From: Rachicladosporium sp. CCFEE 5018
Lineage: Eukaryota > Ascomycota > Dothideomycetes > Cladosporiales > Cladosporiaceae
NCBI GenBank assembly: GCA_002077045.2
Contig: KZ111153.1
Location: 730,939-794,938, forward strand
DNA length: 64,000 nucleotides
Direction: 5' to 3'
In this document: piece by piece, positions 23,004 through 32,976 of the stretch
How the letters are laid out: every line of letters starts with the position of its first letter
Position numbering within the stretch: position 1 is the first letter of the stretch
Made by a program: the position numbers and the translations under genes
The notes under the pieces: generated by a model
Database searches by the model: none
What the model saw: only the letters and a program-made list of their open reading frames with translations
Told to the model about the DNA's origin: nothing

Positions 23004-25182
23004 CTACACTCTCTTACTGACGTCCAGCCGATCTCTCTCTGCCCTCTTTCTTTTACGCCAGCGGGCGACAACCACCGCAATGACGAAGATGACCACCGTG
23101 ATGATTATGACTGTACCAAGTGCCACAAGTGGCGACCACCACTTATATCCCGCGGGCGCCTGGGCAATGTTCATGCCGAAGATGCCCGTCACAAGCGTCG
23201 CAGGTAGGTAGATGAAAGCGAGCACTGCGATCCATGTCGCCCGGCGAGTCTGCTTCATGCTTTCGTGGCTTTCGAAAACACTGACTGAGCTCATCAACAA
23301 TTGGAAGCTGTCCGAGAGCAGCGCATCCAGGGCCTTGGCTCGCTCCAGAATATTGCCATAATGGTGGACAGGTGAGAGATATGTAGCCTTCCCTCTCCTG
23401 CGTACGCGCGGAAAGCTGTCGTAGTACTCCGTTAGCTCATGTGGGATGTGAGAATCTACTCTGGCGACCTCGTGCTTCAGCCAGTCGAGGACTTGACGAC
23501 TGTCGTGGAGCTCAGCAATCGTCTGGGTCGAGCTTTCAGTGGTGCTCGCGGATCGAAGGTCGTGGAAACTGATACGTCTGATGTCGTTCTCCAAGGTCTG
23601 ATGATTGGCTTCCCATGTTGAGCTGGACAGCATGTAAAGCAGTGCCTGCGGATCGCAGGCCGCCCAGTGGGTCGCTGTCGCTCCCCAAGACTTCACATTC
23701 ACTTTCTCCTCGCCAAAGAGGACGTCGAAGTGCCACGCACGACGAGCGAAGACTTCGAGGATCTTGTACATACTTTCGCCCTGATATGGCCTGTATGTCT
23801 GTCAGCCTTACCTCGCCAACACTCTGAGCGTCACCAGGACTGAGCCTTACTCTAGCAGGGTTGGAAGTATGATGCATTCGTCAGAAGTTGCGCTAGGGAA
23901 GTACCACTCGTATACATCTTTGTCTCCGAACCCGTGGGCGCCGTCGACGAGGAAGATATCTTCGGATTGTTAGTGATGATATAAAAGCCTTGAAATAAGA
24001 CTGACACAGATTTTTGTGCGCCCTGATGTAGGAGATCTTGGTGCTCGTCCTCGACGTGCCGTATCGAGGAGGCTTTGGTAACTGTGCCTGCGGCTCCGAA
24101 ACGTCAAATCTGGTGTAAATCGATTGATACTCTGCATCAACATCATGTTTTGCCTGTACAACAGCATCGACATTGTAGAAGTGTTTGCGCCTAGTGTGCT
24201 TCAGGTCCTGAATGTCGGAGTGCGCTTGAAGCAGGTCTAGAGTTTTTTGCTGTAAGTGTGCTTGGGGTAGATCGCTTCTTTGTACGTCCTTGAGCATCGA
24301 TTTGCACAGTTCCTTGATTCTGCAGAGCTCGTCTAGTGCAGCATGATCATCAACGTCTGCCACACGGTCGCTGGAGAAGCCCAGACCATCGATGACAGCC
24401 TTGACAGCTGACAATGCCTCACTCGTCCCGTCAAGGAGCATAGCACGCGACGCGAGGTTGTTGCGTGACTCTTCATTGTCTGACATTGACATAGTACGAA
24501 GCGCACGGCCCTGACGCTTTACTAGCCATGCTTCTTCGATGATATCGTCAACGTCGCCAAGCTTTTGCTCGAGTACACCCTGGTGCGAGGTCAGGACATC
24601 AATGGGATTGGCGTGGCCAACCCAAAGTTGCATGGGCACATCGCAGCTATGGAGACCACTGAGAGCAAAGATCCATGCCGGTGTGACTTCCTCAAGAATG
24701 CAGATAACATCGTGTCCGTCCTGGATCAGTGTATTGGTCTGCGCTACCATGCCGCGCGGCGTTGAAACGTCTCTGTAGATCTTGCCATGCTTCGAGAATA
24801 TGCTGCAGCGGGTCGACCTTACGATCTGATTGTGCGATGTGTCGAGCTTCCTGCCCGCCGACTTCGCCAATCTGTCCAGTTCAGCACAGAGTGCTTGATA
24901 TGCGTCGTCAGTCACGCCCGCTTCTTGGGCAGCGGGGTTCGCGAAAGAGATGTGCGGTCTCTGATGTGCATGATCTTGAGGACACGAAGGCTGTACTGCT
25001 TCCGTACCAGGGCTTGCACAGTGTTTCTGAGCTGTGCTAGTATCGGCCTCTTGACGCGGTGTTGTAAGTTCTGCAAGTGTACTGGACACTGGCTGATACA
25101 CACCTGAGCCAGACACGGCAGTGCCAGGCAGACCTAAGGCCGGTATTTCAGTGTGTGATTCTTGTCCAGGGGTGGTAACGAC
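23004..25182 (-). CDS. CorA-like divalent-cation transporter family protein
   Basis: Three exons are supported: up to 25182 through 24006, 23851-23959, and 23004-23790, giving about 690 residues. Introns are 46 nt (branch CACTAAC) and 60 nt (donor GTAAGG, branch GCTGAC, acceptor ACAG); both restore a continuous fungal CorA-like sequence with DIFLVDGAHGFGD, YEWYFP, MYKILEVFARRAWHFDVLFG and ALLYMLSSSTWEANH. Two C-terminal membrane segments flank the GMN signature (IFGMN) of CorA magnesium channels. The N-terminal half is a cytosolic, largely helical domain. The start is unresolved: an in-frame ATG at 25206-25204 is followed after seven codons by a TAG at 25185-25183, and no other suitable ATG exists upstream. 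Either a 5' exon is missing from this model, or the TAG is a mutation or base error. Confidence 0.78.
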
Positions 25183-25675
25183 CTATCGTTCATCCGGTGT
25201 ATGCATTGTGTCATCTCTCGGAGGCATAAGCCATCAACGCATCTGTTATTGTTCTCGAGTCGACGAGCGCATTCGATGCAACGGTAGAACTCGTGGATCA
25301 GTCGACATTGGTGTCATTGTAATTGATGTCCACTGGTCCAAAGTGGCGTAGAGCTAATGTGACCCTCAAACCTGCTGCCCAGGTGGTGGCGTGACCAGGC
25401 GATCCCGGCATATCACGCCAGCCAATATATGTACATGCATGCGTGCATGACCTTCTCCGTCGTTGAGGAGTTGCTCAGCATGCAGGAAGCGTACACCTGG
25501 AACGGTACTACCTCTATCCATTGAGTAGAAAGCCCTACTTGTGGAAGATTTTGACCCACCGCGCGCACATGAACGCCAGAGTGCGCCCATTCAACACTTG
25601 ATATACCGTGTCCACCAACTGCACGCTAGTGTAGTTGATGGGCACGCTCATGCTGCATTGTTGATGCATCAGCCA
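25183..25675. other. Region between the CorA-like gene start and the next gene's stop
   Basis: About 490 bases, expected to hold the 5' end and promoter of the CorA-like gene and the 3' UTR of the next minus-strand gene. It may contain an unrecognised first exon of the CorA-like gene. Confidence 0.35.
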
Positions 25676-26407
25676 TCATACCTCCCTCGTCTTCTTGAAT
25701 CCAATATTCCCCTCCTCTTTCAATCCCCACTTGTTCAAATCCTGCGTCTCGAGTAGCCTCCGCACCAAACTGACCTCACACACCGTCCGACCTTTCTTAT
25801 AGTCCTTCAGTCCATCATCCTCCATATCAAAGTACAGCGCCCAGCCCTTCTTTTCCCCCTCATCAACAGCCACGAATCCTTCGTACTCGTCCAGCGTGAT
25901 GCGACTGTTCTCGTTCTCTTCCGTAGTCCAGTCGAAGCTCCCAACGTGATGGGCGATGCTGCCAGACCGGGAGGAGTACTTGCATTCGAGCGTGTCTTTG
26001 TTGACGTATATCCAGTTGAGCACTGGAGGGTCGCGGGAGATGGTGCTGACTAGTCCGCGGGTGTGATCTCGATCGGTGTCCGGGTATGCGACGTAGAACC
26101 CTGTGAAGGGGTGGCGAGCCGGGTTCTTTGGCTGGCCAGTCTCGGGGTCTTTTGCTTCGAGCCAAAGCTTGTCATCGTGAAGTGTGACTATCGCATCTTG
26201 TAGCTCTCCTCGACGGCGATTCTTACTCCCTGACTTCGTTTCGACTCGGACGTCGAGATGGAACTTCAGCATCCGGACTTGGTTCGAAGAGTCCGCATTC
26301 TGCCTTTGCTGTTCGCTGACGCCTTGGCCTACACCCGTGACTGTCGCGACACCGACAGCGCTGGTTATCGGGAGTGCTAGGCCGAGGCCCATGATAAAGT
26401 CGACCAT
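25676..26407 (-). CDS. Conserved fungal hypothetical protein, 243 aa
   Basis: A single-exon frame from a true ATG at 26407. The first about 28 residues are hydrophobic and Gly/Val/Thr-rich (MGLGLALPITSAVGVATVTG), which could be a membrane anchor or a weak signal peptide. The rest is a mixed alpha/beta, charge-balanced domain with WLEAKDPETGQPKNPARHPF, GLVSTISRDPPVLNWIYV, HHVGSFDW and EYEGFVAVDEGEKKGWALYFD. This looks like a folded, single domain with a C-terminal helix. I do not recognise a named family or catalytic motif. Codon use and composition resemble the neighbouring genes, so it is likely a real gene. It is divergent from the cerato-platanin locus. Confidence 0.72.
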   Translation of the reverse strand: MVDFIMGLGLALPITSAVGVATVTGVGQGVSEQQRQNADSSNQVRMLKFHLDVRVETKSGSKNRRRGELQDAIVTLHDDKLWLEAKDPETGQPKNPARHPFTGFYVAYPDTDRDHTRGLVSTISRDPPVLNWIYVNKDTLECKYSSRSGSIAHHVGSFDWTTEENENSRITLDEYEGFVAVDEGEKKGWALYFDMEDDGLKDYKKGRTVCEVSLVRRLLETQDLNKWGLKEEGNIGFKKTREV

Positions 26408-27041
26408 GCCTATGAGTATTGCCTGCGGTGGGGAACGTGTGTGGTCGTAGACTGGAATGAATGGATTGGGAGTACCTGAAGCTCAGAAGAAACCTACCTT
26501 CAACGCTATACCATGGTTCGTAAAATAGTGCCAACAACTACACTCGTCACTCGGATCGATTGCTAGCCTGGGATTGGTCGTGACGAGAGCTGGCGAGGGT
26601 TTGGGACATGCCTTGAGCTTGGACAGATCGTCATCTGTTCGTGGGAACGTGTGTACAGCGGAGGATTCTCCGGGCACGGATGCACCGCACCTAGTCTACG
26701 ATTCACTCATATGTTCCGCTATCGCCTTTCAGACGTGCTGAACGTGGCATGATTATGGAGAACGTAAGTACTGTCCTTCCGTGACTTCGAGAATGGGAAG
26801 TCTCGACTACATGTATCTTCCATGTTTGTTCGAACATGTAAGTGCCCAGCAGGGCTTGAGTGGATACTTCCTTCAATTGCATTGACGCTGCTTCTGTTGC
26901 AGGTATGCAGGCGAGTCACTAGGTCGTAGACGCAGATGATGGTATTAGCCTCTCATCCACTGCTTGCAAATTGACTTGATCCATCGGCTCATCACCAGCA
27001 ATCACTACAGCCAGCTTTTGTCACGCAGTATATCGTATCTT
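26408..27041. promoter_or_regulatory. Upstream region of the hypothetical gene and of the cerato-platanin locus
   Basis: About 630 bases between divergent genes before the minisatellite begins. No supported gene or RNA. Confidence 0.35.
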
Positions 27042-27228
27042 AGTCCTCGATCGGCATCAGTCGTCGCTCAGCGTCTGTCGTCGCTCAGCATCTGTCGTCG
27101 CTCACAGCTAGTCATCGATCAGTGTCTCAGTCCGATCAGCATCATTTTCCGATCAGCAGCAATCCTCGCTCAGCTTCAGTCCTCGATCGGCACGAGTCCT
27201 CGATCGGCACGAGTCCTCGATCAGCGTC
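27042..27228 (+). repeat. Minisatellite: 11 tandem copies of a 17-bp unit
   Basis: Read in 17-base steps from 27042 the sequence is a perfect-register tandem array: units 9 and 10 are identical (AGTCCTCGATCGGCACG), units 1 and 11 differ from them by a few bases, and units 2-8 share the core tCcTCGcTCAGCxTC with scattered changes. No base is gained or lost between units. The unit is not a multiple of three, so it is not a coding repeat. It ends 26 bases before the ATG of the cerato-platanin locus, in its promoter or 5' UTR. Confidence 0.9.
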
Positions 27229-27254
27229 TCAACAGAATTCGGAGGACCGTGATC

Positions 27255-27754
27255 ATGAGGCTCATCGCGACCCTCACCCTTTTCGTCAAGACCGCAGTGA
27301 GTGCAGCGACCGTCAGCTACGATGCAGTGCGTATGCTTGACTTGAAGGAAGCAGACTCTGGCTGATCTTACACTGCCAGGGCTACGACAATCCGTTCCGC
27401 AGCCTCGCAGTCACTTCCTGTTCGAACGGCGTGAACGGCCTCATCACGAAGCACGGCTGGCAAAATCAGGGAGATATTCCGCGCTTCCCACACATCGGCG
27501 GCTAGGAAGGCGTCGCGGGGTGGAACAGTGCCAGCTGTGGAACCTGTCTGGCTGTGACCTACAAGAACAAGACCGTCAACGTCCTTGTCGTCGACCACGC
27601 CGACTATGGTCTCAACATCGCGCGGTCCGCCATGGATGAATTGACGGAAGGGAAAGCGTTGCAGATGGGAAGGATCGACGCGAAGAGGGAGGTGGTGGCA
27701 TCATCGGCTTGTGGAGTGGCAGCAAGGAGAAGAAGTGAGGATCCATTTGCGTAG
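27255..27754 (+). pseudogene. Cerato-platanin family gene with an in-frame stop
   Basis: Exon 1 (27255-27326) encodes a signal peptide (MRLIATLTLFVKTAVSA) and the family's mature start ATVSYDA. A 53-nt intron (27327-27379; donor GTGCGT, acceptor CCAG) leads to exon 2, which continues with GYDNPFRSLAVTSCSNG, NGLITKHGW and IPRFPHIGG. The next codon is TAG (27503-27505), where the family usually continues into the segment before AGWNSASCGTC. Beyond the stop the same frame remains open and conserved (GWNSASCGTC, VLVVDHA, all four expected cysteines in total) to 27754, with a short basic C-terminal extension. Cerato-platanins are small secreted, chitin-binding double-psi-barrel proteins often acting as elicitors on plants. 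A single nonsense change in an otherwise intact gene suggests recent loss, a base error, or rare readthrough. Confidence 0.85.
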
Positions 27755-29033
27755 GTCGCTAGGCGACCCGATCTTCTTATGTGAGGGCGTGACGATGAGG
27801 AAGCACGAGGATGGTGGAGGGAGTGGAAGGCAGTATTCTCGTCCTCGCACTCTCCGCGATGGATGAGACGGACTCTCGAGATTACAGGAGGAGGGCATGG
27901 GAGCCGAGCAACAGGTCTTGATCGTTTGGAGAAGTGTGCACGGAAGTGGAAGTTAAAGAAATGAAGAGATAATCTCATGACCAGCTTGCCGCTACTTACC
28001 TCTATCGATTACAGGCAGGTAGCTGTTGATGATCACTCGTGTTGATCTTGCAAGTCAGCGTTCTCACTTTCCCTCAAGTATCTGTGGCCAATAATTTCCC
28101 ATCTGTAGCGTAAGTGGAGGTCTCTCGTTGACCGCCCAGGAACCACATAACGGCTATAGCTTGATATGCGGTAGTAGGCGTGAAGAGAGCCGCGCCTAGA
28201 AGCAATCATTGGCTGGTACTCGCGGACGCTACCGTGCTAATTTTGTTGGGCGAACGGCGGACAACAGCGCAAACGTGGCAATTGGCGGCGCAGCAATAAC
28301 ACTGTTGTCGCAAAATAAGAGCGACGGCGATGGCATCACGTCAAACGGTATGCTAATTGATTAGTTTGCCACGTATGTACATGGAGTGATGCATTGTTGA
28401 TCTCCTCGTGGTAAGAGCGAACAGCCTACCAAAGATCACCCCACTTGCGGCAATTCTGTGTCACGTGTGGTGGCTTCTGCCAACGGCTCCCGCATCACCG
28501 CTCTTCAAAACACTCGAGCTTCGATCCCCATCACTTCACCATCACCAACCCGGATCCCCATAGCATTCCTGCCGCTACTCCGCTTCGTCGCTCCAGGCTC
28601 TATACACTATCAATCGCTTCAGGTATGAGCTTCCCTCCCCCGCGCTCACCCCGGCGACCTTACGAGTCCGCATGCCAAGCACCATGCGACTGAGCCTCAC
28701 CAAGGGGACATGTTACTGTGCAGACGTTGCGCGGATGTACAAGGCAGTACGCCAAGAGCCGCACTCTGAGAGAGGCTGTTTCGGGGTGACTGGCTCAGCA
28801 TATTTGAGCCTACCGCAACGTCGGCAGTGACTCGCATGGAAAACCCAGCAATGGCGTCACCTCATGCTTGCTGTTGTGCTTGTTGTTCGCATCGAGGCTG
28901 AGCAGCGCTGGATCGTGCGAGCGGACCGATCACGCCTCGGAATCGGCATCATTCTCATGTCCAGCGAGTGGGGACGTTCAAGCGACCGGTGACTGACTTC
29001 ATCTTTCAGATTCCCCCCTAAACCACCGCCGTA
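27755..29033. other. Intergenic region, no gene seen
   Basis: About 1280 bases between the cerato-platanin locus and the 14-3-3 gene. The right part is pyrimidine-rich just before 29034, as expected for a strong fungal promoter and 5' UTR, possibly with a 5' UTR intron (acceptor-like TTTCAG near 29008). No coding or RNA gene is supported. Confidence 0.4.
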
Positions 29034-30057
29034 ATGGGTGTCGACGATTCTGTCTATTTGGCGAAGCTTGCCGAGCAAGCCGAGCGCTATGAGGGTACGG
29101 CACTTTCAGAAATCTCCGCACGACGCGCCGTCCACTGACAATGCAAAGAGATGGTCGAGAACATGAAGAACGTCGCCTCCGCAGATCAGGAGCTCACAGT
29201 CGAGGAGCGCAATCTTTTGTCTGTCGCCTACAAGAACGTGATTGGTGCTCGTCGTGCCTCGTGGCGCATCGTTACCTCCATCGAGCAGAAGGAGGAGAGC
29301 AAGGGCAATGAGCAGCAGGTGTCTCTGATCAAGTCGTACCGTCAGAAGATCGAGGCCGAACTCGCCAAGATCTGCGAGGACATCCTCGAGGTGTTGGAGA
29401 AGCATCTCATTCCTTCCGCCCAGAGCGGCGAGTCGAAGGTGTTCTACCACAAGATGTACGTTGACACACTCCATCAAGCGGCCTTCTACGATACTGACGA
29501 GGTGTCCTCTCCAGGAAGGGAGACTACCACCGTTACCTCGCCGAGTTCGCCATGGGCGACAAGCGCAAGACATCCGCCGACAAGTCTCTTGAGGCGTACC
29601 AGGCTGCTACTGAGGTCGCTGCCACCGACCTCGCACCTACCCACCCCATCCGCCTCGGTCTGGCCCTGAACTTCTCGGTCTTCTACTATGAGATCTTGAA
29701 CTCACCAGACAAGGCCTGCCAAATGGCCAAGACCTCGTTTGACGAGGCCATTGCTGGTGCGTAGTATAGTATGCGTTGTAGTATGGCGGTTCTGACAGAC
29801 TCGCAGAGCTTGACACTCTATCCGAGGAGAGCTACAAGGACTCGACGCTCATCATGCAACTCCTCCGCGACAACTTGGTGAGCTCAATTGGGACACTACT
29901 ACACATGTGCTCGTGCTGATATACCCTATAGACGCTCTGGACATCGTCCGAAGCCGAGCCTGCAGGCGAGACCAGCGGCGAGGCCGCCCCTGCTACGACC
30001 GAGAGCAAGGACACCTCCGATGCGCCCGTCGGCGAGGAGACCAAGCCTGCACAGTAG
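29034..30057 (+). CDS. 14-3-3 family protein, 268 aa, five exons
   Basis: Exons 29034-29094, 29149-29455, 29515-29756, 29807-29877 and 29932-30057 join to 268 residues. 14-3-3 dimers bind phosphoserine/threonine clients and regulate signalling, metabolism and polarity. The start MGVDDSVYLAKLAEQAERYE, the phosphopeptide-site region (KNVIGARRASWRI), FYHKM/KGDYHRYLAEF across intron 2, LALNFSVFYYEI and ESYKDSTLIMQLLRDNL/TLWTS across intron 4 are hallmark segments. All four introns are 50-59 nt with GT-AG ends, mostly with CTGAC or CTGAT branch sites, and each restores the conserved frame. The acidic, variable C-terminus ends KPAQ. Intron density is the highest of any house-keeping gene in the window. 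Confidence 0.95.
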
Positions 30058-31392
30058 ACTCTCCCATCAGAATCACACCTACACAGGTCGCTCGAACCTA
30101 CGCGGCCATCCTCTCTCTCTAGCAATGTGCGTACTGGCAAGCCTCGGCGATCGGGATAGCGTGGGTCATGTCTTACGGAAGGGGCTATGAGTGACACGGC
30201 GGGTATAAGCAAATATCCTATCGAAATGCCCGAGAGCTGGTAGTTCGCACCATGTTCTATGACTACATGAGCTTCGTTACATGAACTGTTCTTGACCCAT
30301 CAATGCCAATTCCTGTTTGCGGAATCGGCACGTGACTCTCTCTTAGAGTTTCCGCGGCGACTCAGACCCGTTGTATTCCTCCAACACGTAACGTAATCAC
30401 AGTACCTGTTCCTCGCATCCAGCATCACGTTCACACATCACCCTCTATCAGACCCTTCCCGCGTGAGGTTCACGCCTTACAGCATTTGCGACCGGTAAGC
30501 CACCGCATTTCCCTTGCCATGCCCAGGACCCGAACCCTCGGGATGATCTGCAACTCTGGGCGATCCTTGTCGAGTGTGGCACTGTTGAAACAGAGGAGCT
30601 GGCCTGGCACTATATGATGCTGCACGAGATGCAGTGCGTGCTGCAGGTCCTACGTCGGCCAACATCGCTTCGGCATTGCCAGCAAAATGCCGACGCAGAT
30701 GTACGCTGCGCTGGATGTCTCTCCGCTCGCCCAAAAGGTCCCCTCGAGAAGCAGAGCTTACTTGCATGATGTGTCTCCGCTTCTCGGCGGCGCACCCGCA
30801 ATTCACGCCTGTCGACCTCTCTGCGACCACGCATCTCCATCCCGGCTTGCCGTCTCTACCTGAACGCCTTGCTACGCTGTCCTACCCATCACTGCCCATC
30901 CTCCTTCACTCATAGGCTGCGCTGTCATTACTGCGCAACGGTTTCCTTGGCTCACACATTGCACCTCGCAGATTTGTCTCCTGCTCTTTCCGCAACCTTT
31001 CCGCAGCCTCACCTGCGCGCATCCCTCCACTTCAGCAGCAACGCGATTTTCGAGCAGTTCGACTTCACTTCGGTGTGGCTTCACTTCGGAAAGAACGATC
31101 GGTATTGCGATTGCAATATTGCCTTGACTTCAGATTAGTCAGCCTCATTCAAGTCATCACTGCAGATCACCTTGTGCAGCGCTACGTCAACTCATAACGG
31201 CCGGTCAAGCATCTTTACTTGCCTCGAGAGCGTGAGTCACCCACTCCCTGTTGTCGCGCGACAATGCAGGCTCAGCTCCATCACCATCGGGTACTAACGG
31301 CTAGCGGCGCGTGCAGATCCTAGTACCTTTCGAGATCTCGAATTCCCGTCACTTCACTGCTTCAACGAAGTCACACGGCACACGAACTAATC
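30058..31392. other. Intergenic region / long 5' leader of the RNA-binding gene
   Basis: About 1340 bases. Short frames occur on both strands but none shows domain-like sequence. The stretch 30850-31390 is pyrimidine-rich with several GT/AG pairs and may be a long, spliced 5' UTR of the next gene. Confidence 0.35.
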
Positions 31393-31708
31393 ATGAGTTT
31401 CCCCAACTTCGGCGAGGCCGGCGCGCAGCCGCAGCAGCAGCAGGCACCGGAAGAGCAGGGCGGGTTCGAGCAGGGTGGATTCGACCAGAGTGCTTTTCAG
31501 CAGCAGGGCTTCAATGCGCCAGGTGCGGGGCAGCAGCAGATGGGTCAACAGCAGATGGGGCAACAGATGGGTCAGCAGATGGAACAGCAGATGGGTCAGC
31601 CGATGGATCCGAACCAGCAGCAGGGCCAGTTCCCGGGCGGACCAATGGGTGGTGCGCAGGGTCCTGGAGGACAGCCGCCAGGACCAGACTCGAAGACGAC
31701 CCTCTGGT
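31393..31708 (+). CDS. Probable Csx1/Nam8-like RRM protein, N-terminal fragment (cut by gap)
   Basis: From ATG 31393 the frame gives 105 residues: MSFPNFGEAGAQPQ, then Gln/Gly-rich sequence including short MGQQ repeats (bases about 31540-31600), a Pro/Gly-rich segment, and the end DSKTTLW at the gap edge. Fungal Csx1/Nam8/Ngr1-type proteins begin their first RRM with KTTLWMG after a low-complexity leader, which is the basis of the call. These proteins bind mRNA through three RRMs and control splicing or transcript stability. The RRMs themselves are lost in the gap, so the name rests on a very short motif. Confidence 0.45.
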
Positions 31709-31808
31709 NNNNNNNNNNNNNNNNNNNNNNNNNNNNNNNNNNNNNNNNNNNNNNNNNNNNNNNNNNNNNNNNNNNNNNNNNNNNNNNNNNNNNNNNNNNN
31801 NNNNNNNN
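31709..31808. other. Assembly gap (100 N) between contigs B and C
   Basis: Exactly 100 N. It cuts the RNA-binding gene on the left and the dioxygenase on the right. Confidence 0.99.
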
Positions 31809-32393
31809 CGGCAATCCAGTGTCGTTAAGATAGAGATGCATGGTCATATAGCTCCGCTCCTTCCGATCAGGCGTCTCGTACGTCCCGTCACAGTGCTCTT
31901 TGAAGTATGCCCCGCCAATGTACTTCAAGAACCGCATCCGCTCATTCGGCCTCGTCAGCACCCATACCTCGTTCCGCTGACTTGGTCCAGTCCCTGTTAT
32001 CTTCGGTCTATGGTCAAGCCTCAGCATCTCACTCACGTCCGGCACATCCTTCACCCTGTCCCAGACCCTCGACGCCAAATCTTGCGAGTCACAGATGATA
32101 CGCCCGCACTTGCGCACATCCTCGTACATCTTCTGCCTACCGCCGCCGACATTGACCATCGCTCGTTCCCAGCCAGTGTTCGGTGCCGTTGCTTCGGCTG
32201 CGCGCAGTAAGGCGCGACACTCTTCAGGGGTGAGAACGTTGTCGATGATGACAGCGTACAGGTGCTGGTACTCTGAGAGTACTGTCTTGCCGAAGTCTAT
32301 GCGATCGGCTTTCACATCTGGGCGTGGACCTTTGAGAAAGTCGGTAGGTAAGTCAGGTGCAGGAGCAGGCTGACTGTCGGTGGTGTCGGCCAT
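31809..32393 (-). CDS. Prolyl 4-hydroxylase-like 2OG-Fe(II) dioxygenase, N-terminal part (cut by gap)
   Basis: The frame starts at ATG 32393 (MADTTDSQPAPAPDLP) and runs into the gap at 31809, 195 codons. It holds the N-terminal region with LYAVIIDNVLTPEECRALL, typical of this dioxygenase group, and the first part of the catalytic barrel with the HCD iron ligands (KEHCDG). The C-terminal His and Arg ligands are missing here but present at 10526-11076 on contig A, which overlaps this copy over 284 matching bases. This is therefore the same gene split by scaffolding rather than a second gene. It is divergent from the SPRY gene. Confidence 0.85.
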
Positions 32394-32976
32394 AGTGATT
32401 CTGTGTGTGTGATGCACAGTGTAGCAGTTGAGGAGTAGAAGAGACTGTATGAAAGGCACATGGAAATATACTTCTGTTGGAACTGTAGTCCTTACCGCTG
32501 CTGCCTGTTGCTGCGCCAAACACCGGTGACTGGTGGGCTGCGCAGCATTGCTTCACTACAACGGCCGAACGTAAAGTTGTTCATTGTGGACGCAATCATT
32601 GCCACAATGCTGCAGAAGAGCTTGCGCATTGAACCTGTGCATCGTGTGTGAAGACCAGTATGTCACGTTGAATGGAGAAGTGAGCAGCCCACATCAAATC
32701 ATGGAGCTTCACTCTCTGCTTCACGAAGCAGGCACCTGATTCGCTGCTTCCACGTCATACTTCGCCTCTACCGCTATACACAAGAGATCCGACGACTGCG
32801 CCTCTCTGGGTGATGATAGTCGCCCGCACTGCATGGCCCCTTCTCATTCCGTTGCCCACCTCTTGTGATTGTGATCTATAGGCCTTGTTCGAGTCTTGAG
32901 AAACTGATTGACTTGACCTTATTTGACTTGATCTGTTCATGTGAATCGGTTCACCAAAGCCTACTTGACGATTATA
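32394..32976. promoter_or_regulatory. Divergent intergenic region dioxygenase / SPRY gene
   Basis: About 580 bases holding both promoters. No gene, RNA or repeat supported. Confidence 0.4.

Noticed and set aside
28445..28693. Plus-strand ORF upstream of the 14-3-3 gene
   Set aside because: Low-complexity His/Pro/Ser translation in a pyrimidine-rich leader; no domain or splice support.
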